Shown here piece after piece: positions 9,262 to 18,398 of a stretch of 64,000 bases of DNA; within the stretch, counting starts at the first letter, position 1; each line of letters begins with the position of its first letter. The DNA lies in the NCBI GenBank assembly GCA_963662705.2, contig OY759767.1, positions 4,836,001-4,900,000 of the forward strand. Reading direction: 5' to 3'. The position numbers and the translations under genes were made by a program. The notes below the pieces were generated by a model. The model was not told the origin of the DNA. It searched no databases and saw only the letters and a list, made by a program, of their open reading frames with translations. The DNA comes from JAPPHA01 sp963662705. Its GTDB lineage: Bacteria; Pseudomonadota; Alphaproteobacteria; Rhodobacterales; Rhodobacteraceae.

Positions 9262-11412
9262 TCATCTTCGTCGGCGTTGCCGGCGGCCCCCGCTTTCTTC
9301 CACTTCAGCTCCGGTGCTCTGGTCGACGACCTTCATGGAAAGGCGTACCTTTCCGCGATCGTCCATCCCGAGTAACTTGACCTTGACCTCCTGGCCTTCC
9401 CTGAGGACTTCCGATGGATGTCCCAAGCGGCGGTTGGCGATCTGGCTGATGTGAACAAGGCCATCGCGCTTGCCGAAAAAGTTCACGAAGGCGCCGAAAT
9501 CCATCAGTTTGACGACCTTTCCGGAGTAGACCTTTCCCGGTTCGGGATCAGCCGCAATCGCCATGATCATTTCACGGGCCTTTTCGATCTGCGCAAGATC
9601 GGAGCTGGCGATCTTGATCAAGCCGTCGTCGTTGACATCGACCTTTGCCCCGGACGTTTCGACGATTTCGCGAATGACCTTGCCGCCGGACCCGATGACC
9701 TCGCGGATCTTTTCGGGGTTGATCTGGATTGACTCGATGCGCGGCGCGTGAATCGAGAAATCGCCGGCTTCGCTCAGCGCCTTGCCCATCTCCGCCAGAA
9801 TGTGCAGCCGGCCGCGACGCGCCTGTTCAAGCGCCTGTTTCATGATTTCCGGCGTAATTCCGGCAACCTTGATGTCCATCTGCAACGACGTGATTCCGTT
9901 CTCGGTTCCCGCGACCTTGAAATCCATGTCGCCAAGATGATCCTCGTCTCCGAGGATATCGGTCAGAACGGCAAAGTCGCCGTTTTTCTCGAGAATCAAT
10001 CCCATTGCAACGCCGGCAACGGCCGCCCTGAGAGGCACACCTGCATCCATCATGGAAAGGGAACCGCCACAGACCGTGGCCATCGACGACGAGCCGTTGG
10101 ACTCCGTGATGTCCGAAACGACCCGGATCGTGTACGGAAAATCGGCGGCCGATGGCAGCACCGCCTGCAGCGCGCGCCAGGCAAGCTTGCCGTGACCGAT
10201 TTCGCGGCGCCCCGGACCCATAGCCCGGCCGTACTCACCGACCGAATAGTGCGGAAAATTGTAGTGAAGCAGGAACTTCGAACGGAAGGTTCCGTGCAAG
10301 GCATCGATCAGTTGCTCATCCTCGCCAGTTCCGAGGGTCGTGACGACGAGGCTCTGGGTCTCTCCACGGGTGAACAACGCGGAACCGTGCGTGCGCGGCA
10401 GGAACCCGGTCTCGGCCGCAATCGAGCGGACTTCGTCCAATCCGCGCCCGTCAATCCGGCGACCGGACGTCAGAATGTCACCGCGGACGACCTCGGATTC
10501 AAGGCGTTTCATGCAAGCACCGAGGCCGGAAGGCTGGTCTTCCCCTTCTTCGTGCAGGGATTCCGCAATCTGCTTTCGCGCCGTGGAAATCGCGTTGCCG
10601 CGCTCCCGTTTGTCGGTCAGGGCGAATGCCGCACGCACGTCGTTTTCGCCGACGGCCTTGATCCTCGCAAACAGGTCGGAATGATCCGGTGTTTCAAATT
10701 CGAACGGATCCTTGGCCGTGGCCTCGGCCAGTTCGATGATCATGTCGATGACCGGTTGCATCGCCTTGTGCCCAAAGGTGACGGCGCCCAGCATTTCCGC
10801 TTCCGACAATTCATACGCCTCCGACTCGACCATCATCACGGCATCGCGCGTTCCGGCGACAACGAGATCAAGGCGCTGGTCCGAATCCTCGCGAAGGTCG
10901 TGCATGTTGTCTACCGTCGGATTGAGAAAATACTCTCCATCTGCAAATCCCACGCGGCAGCCCCCGATCGGCCCAAGGAACGGAACACCGGACAGGGTCA
11001 ATGCGGCAGAGGCGGCGATCATCGCGACGATGTCCGGATCGTTCTGGAGATCATGGGACAAGACGGTCAGCGTGACCTGGGTTTCATTCTTGAATCCCTG
11101 GGCAAACAAGGGGCGGATCGGGCGGTCGATCAGCCGGGCGGTCAGCGTTTCCTTTTCGGTCGGTCTCGCCTCGCGCTTGAAGAAACCGCCTGGCACCTTG
11201 CCGGCGGCGTAGTACTTTTCCTGATAATTGACCGTCAGGGGGAAGAAATCCAGGTCATCCCGTGCCGATTTCGCAAAGACGACAGCGGCCATGACCGTGG
11301 TCTCGCCAAGGGTCGCAACGACACAGGCGTCTGCCTGGCGCGCGATCTTTCCTGTTTCGAGAACAAGGGTTTCACTCCCCCATTCAATTGACTTTCTGAT
11401 TTCATTGAACAT
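9262..11412 (-). CDS. pnp: Polyribonucleotide nucleotidyltransferase
   Basis: PNPase, the phosphate-dependent 3'-5' exoribonuclease of the RNA degradosome, 716 residues. Two RNase PH domains come first (VNYQEKYYAAGKVPGGF and RPLF in the first; GETQSLVVTTLGT and SDITESNGSSSMATVCGG in the catalytic second), then a KH domain (IREVIGSGGKVIREI near residue 560) and an S1 domain (GKVVKLMDFGAFVNF, DGLVHISQI). A basic QRRRR tail ends the protein. The ATG at 11412 gives the conserved N-terminus MFNEIRKSIEWG; an in-frame TTG four codons upstream is not needed. rpsO lies upstream on the same strand, the classic rpsO-pnp order. Confidence 0.97.
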   Translation of the reverse strand: MFNEIRKSIEWGSETLVLETGKIARQADACVVATLGETTVMAAVVFAKSARDDLDFFPLTVNYQEKYYAAGKVPGGFFKREARPTEKETLTARLIDRPIRPLFAQGFKNETQVTLTVLSHDLQNDPDIVAMIAASAALTLSGVPFLGPIGGCRVGFADGEYFLNPTVDNMHDLREDSDQRLDLVVAGTRDAVMMVESEAYELSEAEMLGAVTFGHKAMQPVIDMIIELAEATAKDPFEFETPDHSDLFARIKAVGENDVRAAFALTDKRERGNAISTARKQIAESLHEEGEDQPSGLGACMKRLESEVVRGDILTSGRRIDGRGLDEVRSIAAETGFLPRTHGSALFTRGETQSLVVTTLGTGEDEQLIDALHGTFRSKFLLHYNFPHYSVGEYGRAMGPGRREIGHGKLAWRALQAVLPSAADFPYTIRVVSDITESNGSSSMATVCGGSLSMMDAGVPLRAAVAGVAMGLILEKNGDFAVLTDILGDEDHLGDMDFKVAGTENGITSLQMDIKVAGITPEIMKQALEQARRGRLHILAEMGKALSEAGDFSIHAPRIESIQINPEKIREVIGSGGKVIREIVETSGAKVDVNDDGLIKIASSDLAQIEKAREMIMAIAADPEPGKVYSGKVVKLMDFGAFVNFFGKRDGLVHISQIANRRLGHPSEVLREGQEVKVKLLGMDDRGKVRLSMKVVDQSTGAEVEESGGRRQRRRR

Positions 11413-11570
11413 CTGTTTTACCAAGTTTCATTCGTTTCATTCATCGGTGCCCGGTCGGTTTCGCCGCCCCAGGCACCGCAAGTGGATTTCCTGCCAGGCA
11501 CGTCTTGCCTGAATCCGGTCGTTTGCGCCAAGTCGCAATTTCCGGCCTGAAGAAGCTCGACACGTCGCCA

Positions 11571-11586
11571 GACCGGCATGCCGGTC
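11571..11586. repeat. 16-bp perfect palindrome between rpsO and pnp
   Basis: GACCGGCATGCCGGTC reads the same on both strands and can form a six-pair stem with a CATG loop in the rpsO-pnp transcript. It could be part of an RNA-processing site (PNPase autoregulation uses RNase III hairpins here in enterobacteria) or a protein-binding site. The role is inferred from position only. Confidence 0.35.
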
Positions 11587-11678
11587 CACGCCACTTCGTG
11601 AGCCAGGGACGAAATTCGCGCAGTCATTCTGCATCTTGCTCGATTGCGCAACCGTTCAACAAAGCGACTGCGACCACA

Positions 11679-11743
11679 AAAGGACCCCGGCGTCCGCTCC
11701 CGGGCTGTTACGGGATTCTTCCGCCCCGCCACGAACCGGGGTC
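11679..11743 (-). terminator. Possible terminator or processing hairpin after rpsO
   Basis: The minus-strand transcript pairs GACCCCGG (11736-11743, overlapping the rpsO stop) with CCGGGGTC (11683-11690), followed by CTTTT. The 45-nt interior and short T-run make it a weak intrinsic terminator, so partial read-through into pnp is likely. Alternatively it is an RNA-processing hairpin. Confidence 0.35.
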
Positions 11744-12011
11744 AACGACGGATTCCGAGGCGTTTGATCAGCGTCCGGTACCGTTCGTCATCATGGTTCT
11801 TGACGTAATCGAGGAGTTTCCTTCGTTTCGCAACGAGTCGGAGAAGCCCCCGGCGAGAGTGATTGTCTTTCTTGTGGATCTTGAAATGCTCGGTAAGCGT
11901 CGAGATTCGGGACGTAAGGATGGCCACCTGGACTTCCGGTGAACCGGTGTCTCCGTCCTTTGTCGCGTATTCCTTGATCAATTCCGTCTTGAGTTCCGGG
12001 GAAATCGACAT
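11742..12011 (-). CDS. rpsO: 30S ribosomal protein S15
   Basis: Primary 16S rRNA-binding protein of the small subunit platform, 89 residues as in most bacteria. The family blocks are all present: GDTGSPEVQVAILTSRI, LTEHFKIHKKDNHSRRGL, LRLVAKRRKLLDYV and YRTLIKRLGIRR at the C-terminus. The ATG at 12011 has GAGGAGG five bases upstream; a longer in-frame version starting at 12044 adds non-conserved residues. It precedes pnp on the same strand, but rbfA and truB, often in the same operon elsewhere, lie about 1.5 kb away on the plus strand, so the ancestral operon has been split. Confidence 0.97.
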   Translation of the reverse strand: MSISPELKTELIKEYATKDGDTGSPEVQVAILTSRISTLTEHFKIHKKDNHSRRGLLRLVAKRRKLLDYVKNHDDERYRTLIKRLGIRR

Positions 12012-12581
12012 CGGGGCCTCCTCTTTCACGAGAAATAACGGCACGAGCCGGGATGTCGTCCAGCAAGGCCTGTGGAGAATAGCGGGCGCGCGGACAATCC
12101 GCTAACCGTCAGTTTCGGGCCTATAGTCCTGATTGATCGGAGGTGAAAGAGAAAAAACATGGAGGTGTTCCGCGCACATGCACATGCATGCGACAATTCC
12201 CCGACACCGGAATTGCTCCTTTCCAGGCCGTCTGTCTCGAAGCCCCCGTCGGCATTGGAACGCGAATTGGCGCGGCAACGCGGCAGCGATGAACGGTTCT
12301 TGTCTCCGTTCCCGATCCAGCGGCATCTCCCGGAATTCCGGAAGGCCATTGAAGGATCGATCGGGGCCTGGCGTCTTGTCGATGCATCCTGCATCTAACG
12401 ACACCCTTTCCGGACATGTCGACCCCATGGTCGCATCATGTCGACGTGCCGGTGAAACGAGACCAATCGCCACATGGCAAGCAGGCGAACCCGCGCTGAC
12501 ATCCTTCGTCAACCGAACGTTCCCGGGATCGGTCCGCCGCTCATGCAGCCGACAGGACAACATCCGGCCATGTCGGGATTG
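12012..12581. other. Gap without a recognisable gene
   Basis: About 570 bp upstream of rpsO and downstream of dapB. A small plus-strand frame at 12159-12398 has a GGAGG far upstream, but its product resembles nothing I know. The rpsO promoter must be here. No tRNA or repeat is seen. Confidence 0.45.
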
Positions 12582-13415
12582 TCAGTCGGAAGCGCCGTCC
12601 GGTTCCGCGAGCCCGAGAACATGGGTCATGTCATACGCCCCCGAGGGCTGGCCCTGGCCCCACAAGGCCGCCTTGAGCGCTCCCCTGGCGAAGATGCGGC
12701 GATCACTCGCAAGGTGACGGAGGACGACGCGTTCTCCGTCAGCGGCAAAAATGACATCGTGCTCGCCAACGACATCACCACCCCGTACGACGCTGAACCC
12801 GACGCCTCCGCGCCGCCTTGGTCCGGTAATTCCGTCCCGTGCCCGGACTTCGACATCCTCCAGCCGCCGACCTCGGCCATCAGCAGCAGCCTCGCCAAGC
12901 ATGAGCGCGGTTCCCGAAGGGGCATCGATCTTGTGCCGGTGATGGGTCTCGACGATCTCGATGTCAAAGTCCTCATCGAGGGCTGCCGCGACCTGCCTGG
13001 TAATCTGGACGAGCAGGTTGACCCCGAGGCTCATGTTGCCGGCCCGGATGACAGGCGTATGAAACGCGGCCGCCGCGATTCTCTCATGATCGCTTGCGGA
13101 CAGGCCGGTGGTTCCGATGACGTGAACCGCGCGCGCCTGGGCTGCGAGTTCCGCATGCATGACTGTTGAGGCCGGTGTCGTGAAATCCACGATGGCGTGC
13201 GACCGCGCGAAGACCTTGAGCGGGTCGTCGGTAACCTCAATTCCATGCGTCGATCCACCCATGCATGTTCCGAGATCACGACCGATCCACGGATGCCCCG
13301 GGCGTTCCGTTGCCCCGGCCAGAACAACCCGTTCGTCGGCGAGGATCGTCTCGATCAACATCTGCCCCATCCGGCCTGCCGCACCGACGACGGTTACTGT
13401 TGTTCGCTCGGACAT
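12582..13415 (-). CDS. dapB: 4-hydroxy-tetrahydrodipicolinate reductase
   Basis: NAD(P)H-dependent reductase of the lysine/diaminopimelate pathway, 277 residues. The N-terminal Rossmann motif is VVGAAGRMGQ, the domain link is IVDFTTPAST with VIGTTGLS, and the catalytic region is HHRHKIDAPSGTA, where the His pair and Lys are the family's catalytic residues. The C-terminal dimerisation part ends in FARGALKAALW. The ATG at 13415 is the only start that leaves the Rossmann strand intact. It is divergent from rbfA with about 120 bp between them. Confidence 0.96.
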   Translation of the reverse strand: MSERTTVTVVGAAGRMGQMLIETILADERVVLAGATERPGHPWIGRDLGTCMGGSTHGIEVTDDPLKVFARSHAIVDFTTPASTVMHAELAAQARAVHVIGTTGLSASDHERIAAAAFHTPVIRAGNMSLGVNLLVQITRQVAAALDEDFDIEIVETHHRHKIDAPSGTALMLGEAAADGRGRRLEDVEVRARDGITGPRRRGGVGFSVVRGGDVVGEHDVIFAADGERVVLRHLASDRRIFARGALKAALWGQGQPSGAYDMTHVLGLAEPDGASD

Positions 13416-13533
13416 CTCGATCCTCCGGCTTCATCGCTGGCACACGGTACAGCCATGGAGCAAATTGATGCCGTCGACAAGGCTTGCGTGATTCGTTCGA
13501 CAGGTTAAATTGCCGGCAACTTGGGAGGCCAGC

Positions 13534-13935
13534 ATGGCTAAGCACGCAAGAGGGGCTTTCCGGCCCGCAGTTCAAAGCCAGAGGCAGCTTCGCGTCGGTG
13601 AATTGCTCAGGCGGGCGATTGCGGAAACCCTTGCCCGGGAGACCCTGTACGAACCGGAACTCTCGGGAGCGTCGGTCACGGTCAGTGAAGTTCGCCTGTC
13701 GCCGGATTTGCGTAAGGCACGCGTCTATGTGCTTCCGCTCGGGGGAGGACAGGTCGATGAGGTTGTCGACGCGCTCAACCGCAACCGATCCGAGTTGAGA
13801 CGAATCGTCAATCGGGCAGTCAAGTTGAAATTCTCCCCGAGTCTGCGGTTTGTCCCCGACTTGTCCTTCGACATGATGGACGAGACCCGCCGGCTGCTGG
13901 ATCTGGAAACGGTTCGCCGCGATATCATCGCCTGA
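13534..13935 (+). CDS. rbfA: 30S ribosome-binding factor RbfA
   Basis: Late-stage 30S maturation factor (cold-shock associated), 133 residues, single KH-like domain. Recognised by RQLRVGELLRRAIAE at the N-terminus, VTVSEVRLSPDLRKARVYV in the middle and RRIVNRAVKLKFSPSLRF with DMMDETRRLLDL at the end. The ATG at 13534 is preferred over an in-frame TTG at 13510 because GGGAGG lies six bases before it. truB follows 17 bp downstream, so they form an operon as in most bacteria. Confidence 0.95.
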   Translation: MAKHARGAFRPAVQSQRQLRVGELLRRAIAETLARETLYEPELSGASVTVSEVRLSPDLRKARVYVLPLGGGQVDEVVDALNRNRSELRRIVNRAVKLKFSPSLRFVPDLSFDMMDETRRLLDLETVRRDIIA

Positions 13936-13952
13936 CAGGGACACGGGTCCAC

Positions 13953-14861
13953 ATGGATGTCCGCAGCACCATGAGTGCCAACGGTTGGTTCATCCTTGAC
14001 AAGCCTGTCGGCCTTCCATCGACGCGTGCCGTCAGTATCGTCAGGCGCGCCTACGGCGCGCGCAAGGCCGGGCACGCGGGAACGCTGGACCCTGCCGCGT
14101 CAGGTGTTCTTGCGGTCGCGCTGGGCGAGGCGACCAAGACAGTCCCTCACGTTGTGGACACGGTCAAGGCCTACCGGTTCACCATGCGCATCGGGCAGGC
14201 AACGGACACGGACGATGCAGAGGGAAAGATCCTGGCCGAAACATCCGAACGCCCGTCAGATGACGAACTGAAGACAGCGGCGTCCGGCTTTACCGGCGAG
14301 ATCGACCAGGCGCCCCCGTCGTATTCGGCAATCAAGGTCGACGGGAAACGCGCCCATGCATTGGCCCGGTCCGGTACCTTGCCGGAACTTCCGGCGAGGA
14401 AGGTCAGGATCGATCGAATCGAACTTGTGTCGCGCCCGGACCCCGATCATGCGGTTTTCGAAATGACATGCGGGAAAGGCGTTTACGTCCGTGCACTGGC
14501 ACGGGACCTCGGGCGCGCGCTCGCCTGTCTCGGACATGCTTGCGAAATTAGGCGTACCAGGACCGGGCCTTTTTCGCTGGCGGACGCCATGTCGCTCGAC
14601 ACCCTCTCGTCGTCTGACGGGAAAAAACTGGCCGGATGTCTCCTCAAACCTGAAACCGGCCTCGCCGAAGTGCCCCGTGTCGACTGCCGGCCCGAAGAGG
14701 CCGCCCGCATCAGAAACGGTTTACCGATTCCGTATCGAGGCCCGCCAGCGATGGCAGGGGCCAAGGTATGGATTGCCAGCGAAGGTCACCTGGTCGCGAT
14801 TGCCGCGGTCCGCGACAGCCGCCTTCATCCTTCCCGCGTCTTTGCAAAGGCCGGATCGTGA
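13953..14861 (+). CDS. truB: tRNA pseudouridine(55) synthase
   Basis: Makes pseudouridine 55 in the T-loop of tRNAs, 302 residues. The catalytic loop is GHAGTLDPAASGVL with the catalytic Asp in TLD; also seen are DKPVGLPST at the N-terminus, QAPPSYSAIKVDGKRAH (substrate-binding Tyr region) and CGKGVYVRALARDLG. The C-terminal PUA-like part follows. It is 17 bp behind rbfA, and its TGA overlaps the GTG start of the DUF1643 gene, so all three are probably co-transcribed. Confidence 0.96.
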   Translation: MDVRSTMSANGWFILDKPVGLPSTRAVSIVRRAYGARKAGHAGTLDPAASGVLAVALGEATKTVPHVVDTVKAYRFTMRIGQATDTDDAEGKILAETSERPSDDELKTAASGFTGEIDQAPPSYSAIKVDGKRAHALARSGTLPELPARKVRIDRIELVSRPDPDHAVFEMTCGKGVYVRALARDLGRALACLGHACEIRRTRTGPFSLADAMSLDTLSSSDGKKLAGCLLKPETGLAEVPRVDCRPEEAARIRNGLPIPYRGPPAMAGAKVWIASEGHLVAIAAVRDSRLHPSRVFAKAGS

Positions 14862-15397
14862 TTTCCAGGCGGTACAGTAAGCCGGGAACCGAATCGGTCG
14901 CGGTCTACTCGAACTGCGAGGGCTATCGGTACAGCCTGACCCGGGTCTGGAAGCCCGGTGGCCCGCACGCGGTATTCATCATGCTGAATCCATCGACGGC
15001 AACCGAAATCGCGAATGATCCGACGGTCGAACGCTGCGAGCGGCGTGCCCGGAAGCTCGGTTTCGGTGCGTTTCGTGTCTGCAACATTTTCGCGTGGAGG
15101 AGCACCGACCCGCGTGCGCTCGCGCGCCTCGCCGACCCTGTCGGACCCGGCAACGACCAGGCCATCCTCGAAGGGTGCGAATGGGCCCGGCAGAACGCGG
15201 ACGGGCGCGTTATCTGCGCCTGGGGCAACCACGGAGAGCTTCGGAACCGCGGCCGCACCGTCGAGCGACTTTTGCGCCGGACCGGCGCGTGTCTCCATCA
15301 CCTCGGACTGACAGCGACGGGACAACCCCGTCATCCTCTCTATGTCGGCTACGCCCGGCCACTGCAAACCTGGCAGGCCATGCCATCACGGACATGA
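14858..15397 (+). CDS. DUF1643 domain protein
   Basis: Conserved protein of 179 residues of unknown biochemical function. The DUF1643 hallmarks are RYSLTRVW, FIMLNPSTAT, DPTVERCERRA, VCNIFAWRSTDP and the C-terminal HPLYVGY. The start is GTG at 14858, overlapping the truB stop (GTGA), which implies translational coupling. The family is often found in phages and near RNA-modification genes; here the tight coupling to truB suggests a role linked to RNA or nucleotide metabolism, which is inference only. Confidence 0.85.
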   Translation: MISRRYSKPGTESVAVYSNCEGYRYSLTRVWKPGGPHAVFIMLNPSTATEIANDPTVERCERRARKLGFGAFRVCNIFAWRSTDPRALARLADPVGPGNDQAILEGCEWARQNADGRVICAWGNHGELRNRGRTVERLLRRTGACLHHLGLTATGQPRHPLYVGYARPLQTWQAMPSRT

Positions 15398-15553
15398 ACG
15401 GAATGGAACACCCCCCGGTTTCCCCTGTTTTCCGGCGGCCTCGAGGAGCGGTATACGCAGGGATGATCAGAATGGCCGTTCCTTTCGGTCGGGCCCGGGT
15501 CCCGGCCGTGTATTCCCGTCAGGTTTTCTGAACCGGTTCGGGCAGCGACGGCC

Positions 15554-16444
15554 ATGTCGGGCAGACTCGGATACGGCAGCGGAATACTGTGCGTCATGCT
15601 TGCGGGCACCTTCTGGTCGCTCATGGGTCTCGCCATCAAGTTGATCGACTCGGCCGCGACCTGGCAGATCGTCCTGTACAGGTCACTTGGACTGATCCCG
15701 GTTCTCTTCCTGTTCATCGCCATCCGAACCGGACGTTCGCCCGTCAGGACAATCCGGGAGGCCGGACTTCCCGCCGTGGTTGGCGCTACGGGGCTGGTCG
15801 CCGCGTTTTCCGGGGGGATTTTTTCGATCCAGGAAACTACGGTGGCAAACGCGGTCTTCCTCTTTGCCACGGCTCCCCTTTTCACCGCTGTCCTTGCCTG
15901 GCCGGTTCTCGGTGAACGAGTCGGGAAGAGAACCTGGATCGCTGTCGGCGCAGGGCTGGTCGGCGTCATCGTCATGGTAAACGACGGGATCGCACGAGGT
16001 GCATTTCTCGGAAACCTGGCCGCCGTGATTTCGGCCATAGGGTTTGCGATCTTCACTCTTTCGCTTCGTTGGGGACGGTTTTCCGACATGGCATCGTCGG
16101 TCCTCCTCGCCGGAGTCCTGTCACTTGCCGTTTCCGTCGCCATGTGCCTCCTGTTGCGGCAATCCCTCGTGATAAGCGCCCATGACACTGCCATATCGTT
16201 TCTGATGGGTGCAGGGCTTCTCGGTTGCGGCCTCACGATTTACACGATCGGGAGCCGAACTGTCCCAGCCGCCGAACTCGCGTTGCTGGCCATGACGGAA
16301 GTCCTGCTGGCCCCTGTCTGGGTCTGGTTGGTGCTCGGGGAATCTGCCGGGTTCTGGACCCTTGCCGGCGGTGCTATCCTCATGAGCGCCATCGCCGGAA
16401 ACGCCCTGGTCGGAATCAGGAATCTGCCGAGGGCCCATGCCTGA
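15554..16444 (+). CDS. EamA/DMT-family transporter
   Basis: Ten-helix inner-membrane transporter of the drug/metabolite superfamily, 296 residues, with two EamA repeats. The first begins at GTFWSLMGLAIKLID and ends with PLFTAVLAWPVLGERVG; the second begins at GNLAAVISAIGFAIFTL and ends with LLAPVWVWLVLGES. The paired LGER/LGES motifs are diagnostic. The start is ATG at 15554. Substrate unknown; relatives export amino acids or metabolites. Confidence 0.9.
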   Translation: MSGRLGYGSGILCVMLAGTFWSLMGLAIKLIDSAATWQIVLYRSLGLIPVLFLFIAIRTGRSPVRTIREAGLPAVVGATGLVAAFSGGIFSIQETTVANAVFLFATAPLFTAVLAWPVLGERVGKRTWIAVGAGLVGVIVMVNDGIARGAFLGNLAAVISAIGFAIFTLSLRWGRFSDMASSVLLAGVLSLAVSVAMCLLLRQSLVISAHDTAISFLMGAGLLGCGLTIYTIGSRTVPAAELALLAMTEVLLAPVWVWLVLGESAGFWTLAGGAILMSAIAGNALVGIRNLPRAHA

Positions 16445-16544
16445 GAGGGTCGCAACAATGACCGGTTGCCGGGCTGGCGTTCCGTTCGAGGGAGGAATGT
16501 CCGTCTCCGGCGAGAAGACCTGTACGGGCAAGTCCGGCCGGGGA

Positions 16545-16751
16545 TCAGAAATCGGTCACGATTCCGTCTTTTTCCCAGTCGCCAAACCGGGTCGGTTCCG
16601 GGCCGTCGCGTCCACCGACCTCGACGGGCGGCTTGTTCCGGACCTCCGATTTCCGGCGTTTCTCGGTCTCGGCGATCGCACGTTTTCCGGCTTCCCGAAT
16701 CCGCCGCGCTCTTGCGGATTCCCTGTTGTTGCCGTTCACATCACGCACCAT
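16545..16751 (-). CDS. DUF1674 protein, SdhAF4-like assembly factor
   Basis: Small soluble protein of 68 residues. A basic, Lys/Arg-rich N-terminal half is followed by the conserved C-terminal block EVGGRDGPEPTRFGDWEKDG and a final TDF. This block defines DUF1674, the family of mitochondrial Sdh assembly factor 4, which binds the flavinylated succinate dehydrogenase subunit; function in bacteria is inferred from that homology. Its place beside rsmB is conserved in many Alphaproteobacteria. The ATG at 16751 gives the usual family length. Confidence 0.88.
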   Translation of the reverse strand: MVRDVNGNNRESARARRIREAGKRAIAETEKRRKSEVRNKPPVEVGGRDGPEPTRFGDWEKDGIVTDF

Positions 16752-16862
16752 GCAAGGACTCCCGGTGTCAGCGTCAACGATGCGGCTTGACCTGGCGGAA
16801 AGAGCGGAAACACGCTGCTGCCGGTTTCTTTACCGCACCGATCGCGTCAGCAAGGTTTACCA

Positions 16863-18170
16863 ATGACCGGACACCCTGTGAAACCCGGAATTGCCGAACG
16901 CGCCGCGGCCCTCGACCATCTGCTTCGCGTGTTTAGGGACAGGCGGATGCTGGCAGACGACTCGCAGGCGCGGGCCGGGCGGAACCTTGACCCGGCCGAA
17001 AGGGCCGCGGCCAAACGCCTTGCCCACTCGGTTCTCCGCCGTAGCGATTCGCTGGACGAGGTCCTTTCCCCATATCTCAAGCGCAGGCCCCCGTTGAAGA
17101 TCCATCTCATCCTCAAGATCGTCGCTGCCGAAATTCTCCTCGGCAAGACCCAAGGGTACGCTGCCGTGGACTGCGGCGTCGAGTTGTCGCGAAGGGTTTC
17201 CGCCGTCTCCGGTCATCACGGCATGGTCAATGCCGTCGGGAGGAGAATGGCCAGGGACCGAGACGTGATCGCACCGACGGGCCGGCTTCGGCCAAACGCG
17301 CTTCCCAGCCCTCTCTTCCGTGAGATTGACGACAGGCTGGGCCAGGACGCGGTCTCGAGAATAGAACGCGCCCATGCCCGGCCCGCGCCACTCGACCTGA
17401 CACCGCGCGACCGCGATGCCCGGCCCGACCTGGCCGAAAGCCTGGGTGCCGTGGTTCTCCCGACCGGGACACTGCGCATCAGTTCGCCACAGGGACAGGT
17501 TTCCGGACTTCCCGGATACGATGAAGGTCTCTGGTGGGTTCAGGACGCCGCTGCCGCACTTGCCGTCCCCTGCCTCGGACCGGTTCGCGGCAACAGGGTA
17601 CTTGACGTCTGCGCGGCTCCGGGCGGCAAGACCATGCAGCTTGCCGCGGCCGGCGCGATACTGACCGCAGTTGACAAGTCGCCGTCCAGGCTTCGCAGGC
17701 TCGAGTCCAATCTTCGCCGCACCGGTCTCGCGGCCAGAACCATTGCCGCAGACGCGCTGACATGGGATCCGGACTCGCAATTCGACGTGGTCCTGATCGA
17801 TCCGCCATGCACGGCAACGGGAACCATGCGCCGTCACCCCGAACTTCAATTCATCCGCGATCTTGACCGGATCGACGACCTGGTCTCCCTGCAAGCCGAA
17901 CTCCTGGATCGGGCCGCAGGCTGGGTCAGCCCCGGCGGGCGGCTGGTCATGAGCACGTGCTCGCTGTTTTCCGCCGAAGGCGAGGAGCAGGCGGACCGAT
18001 TTCTTCACCGCCATGCCGGCTGGGTCATCGAATCCCCGTTTGACACCCTGCCAGGAGTCCCGGAGGATTGGATGCTCCCGACCGGCGCGCTGCGTACACG
18101 GCCTGATTACTGGGAGAAACGCGGTGGAATGGACGGGTTTTTCATCGCGAGATTTCGCCGTCTTCGCTGA
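16863..18170 (+). CDS. rsmB: 16S rRNA m5C methyltransferase RsmB/NOP family
   Basis: SAM-dependent rRNA cytosine-5 methyltransferase, 435 residues. An N-terminal NusB-like RNA-binding domain (residues 1-140, with AERAAAKRLAHSVLR) precedes the Rossmann methyltransferase domain. Motif I is DVCAAPGGKTMQLAA, the motif IV cysteine is in IDPPCTATGT and the catalytic motif VI cysteine in STCSLFSAEGEEQ; FFIARFRR ends the protein as in RsmB. The ATG is at 16863. The order DUF1674-rsmB-heparinase-purH is expected, but here about 1.6 kb of extra DNA follows rsmB. Confidence 0.93.
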   Translation: MTGHPVKPGIAERAAALDHLLRVFRDRRMLADDSQARAGRNLDPAERAAAKRLAHSVLRRSDSLDEVLSPYLKRRPPLKIHLILKIVAAEILLGKTQGYAAVDCGVELSRRVSAVSGHHGMVNAVGRRMARDRDVIAPTGRLRPNALPSPLFREIDDRLGQDAVSRIERAHARPAPLDLTPRDRDARPDLAESLGAVVLPTGTLRISSPQGQVSGLPGYDEGLWWVQDAAAALAVPCLGPVRGNRVLDVCAAPGGKTMQLAAAGAILTAVDKSPSRLRRLESNLRRTGLAARTIAADALTWDPDSQFDVVLIDPPCTATGTMRRHPELQFIRDLDRIDDLVSLQAELLDRAAGWVSPGGRLVMSTCSLFSAEGEEQADRFLHRHAGWVIESPFDTLPGVPEDWMLPTGALRTRPDYWEKRGGMDGFFIARFRRLR

Positions 18171-18398
18171 AACGGAAACGCAAGCGCAAGGCCACGCGGC
18201 AAGACCCTGGCCGGGTTGTCAATGATCTCGCATGACAACCGCGTTCCGGGCGACTTTCTCTCTTTTGGCGCTTCCCCGGGGCGAGCGAACGAATACGACG
18301 GCGGTTGCCCATGATCTGGAACTGATGTTCTTGGAGGGTGGTCAGAACCAACCACTGCGGGAGAAAACGAGCGACGCGTTGCGCGGCCGGAGGACGCG

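Noticed and set aside
9748..11391. Plus-strand open frame of 547 codons.
   Set aside because: Lies wholly antisense to pnp, whose identity is certain.
12159..12398. Small plus-strand frame upstream of rpsO with GGAGG before its ATG.
   Set aside because: The GGAGG is about 15 bases from the ATG, and the 79-residue product has no recognisable family or conserved look.
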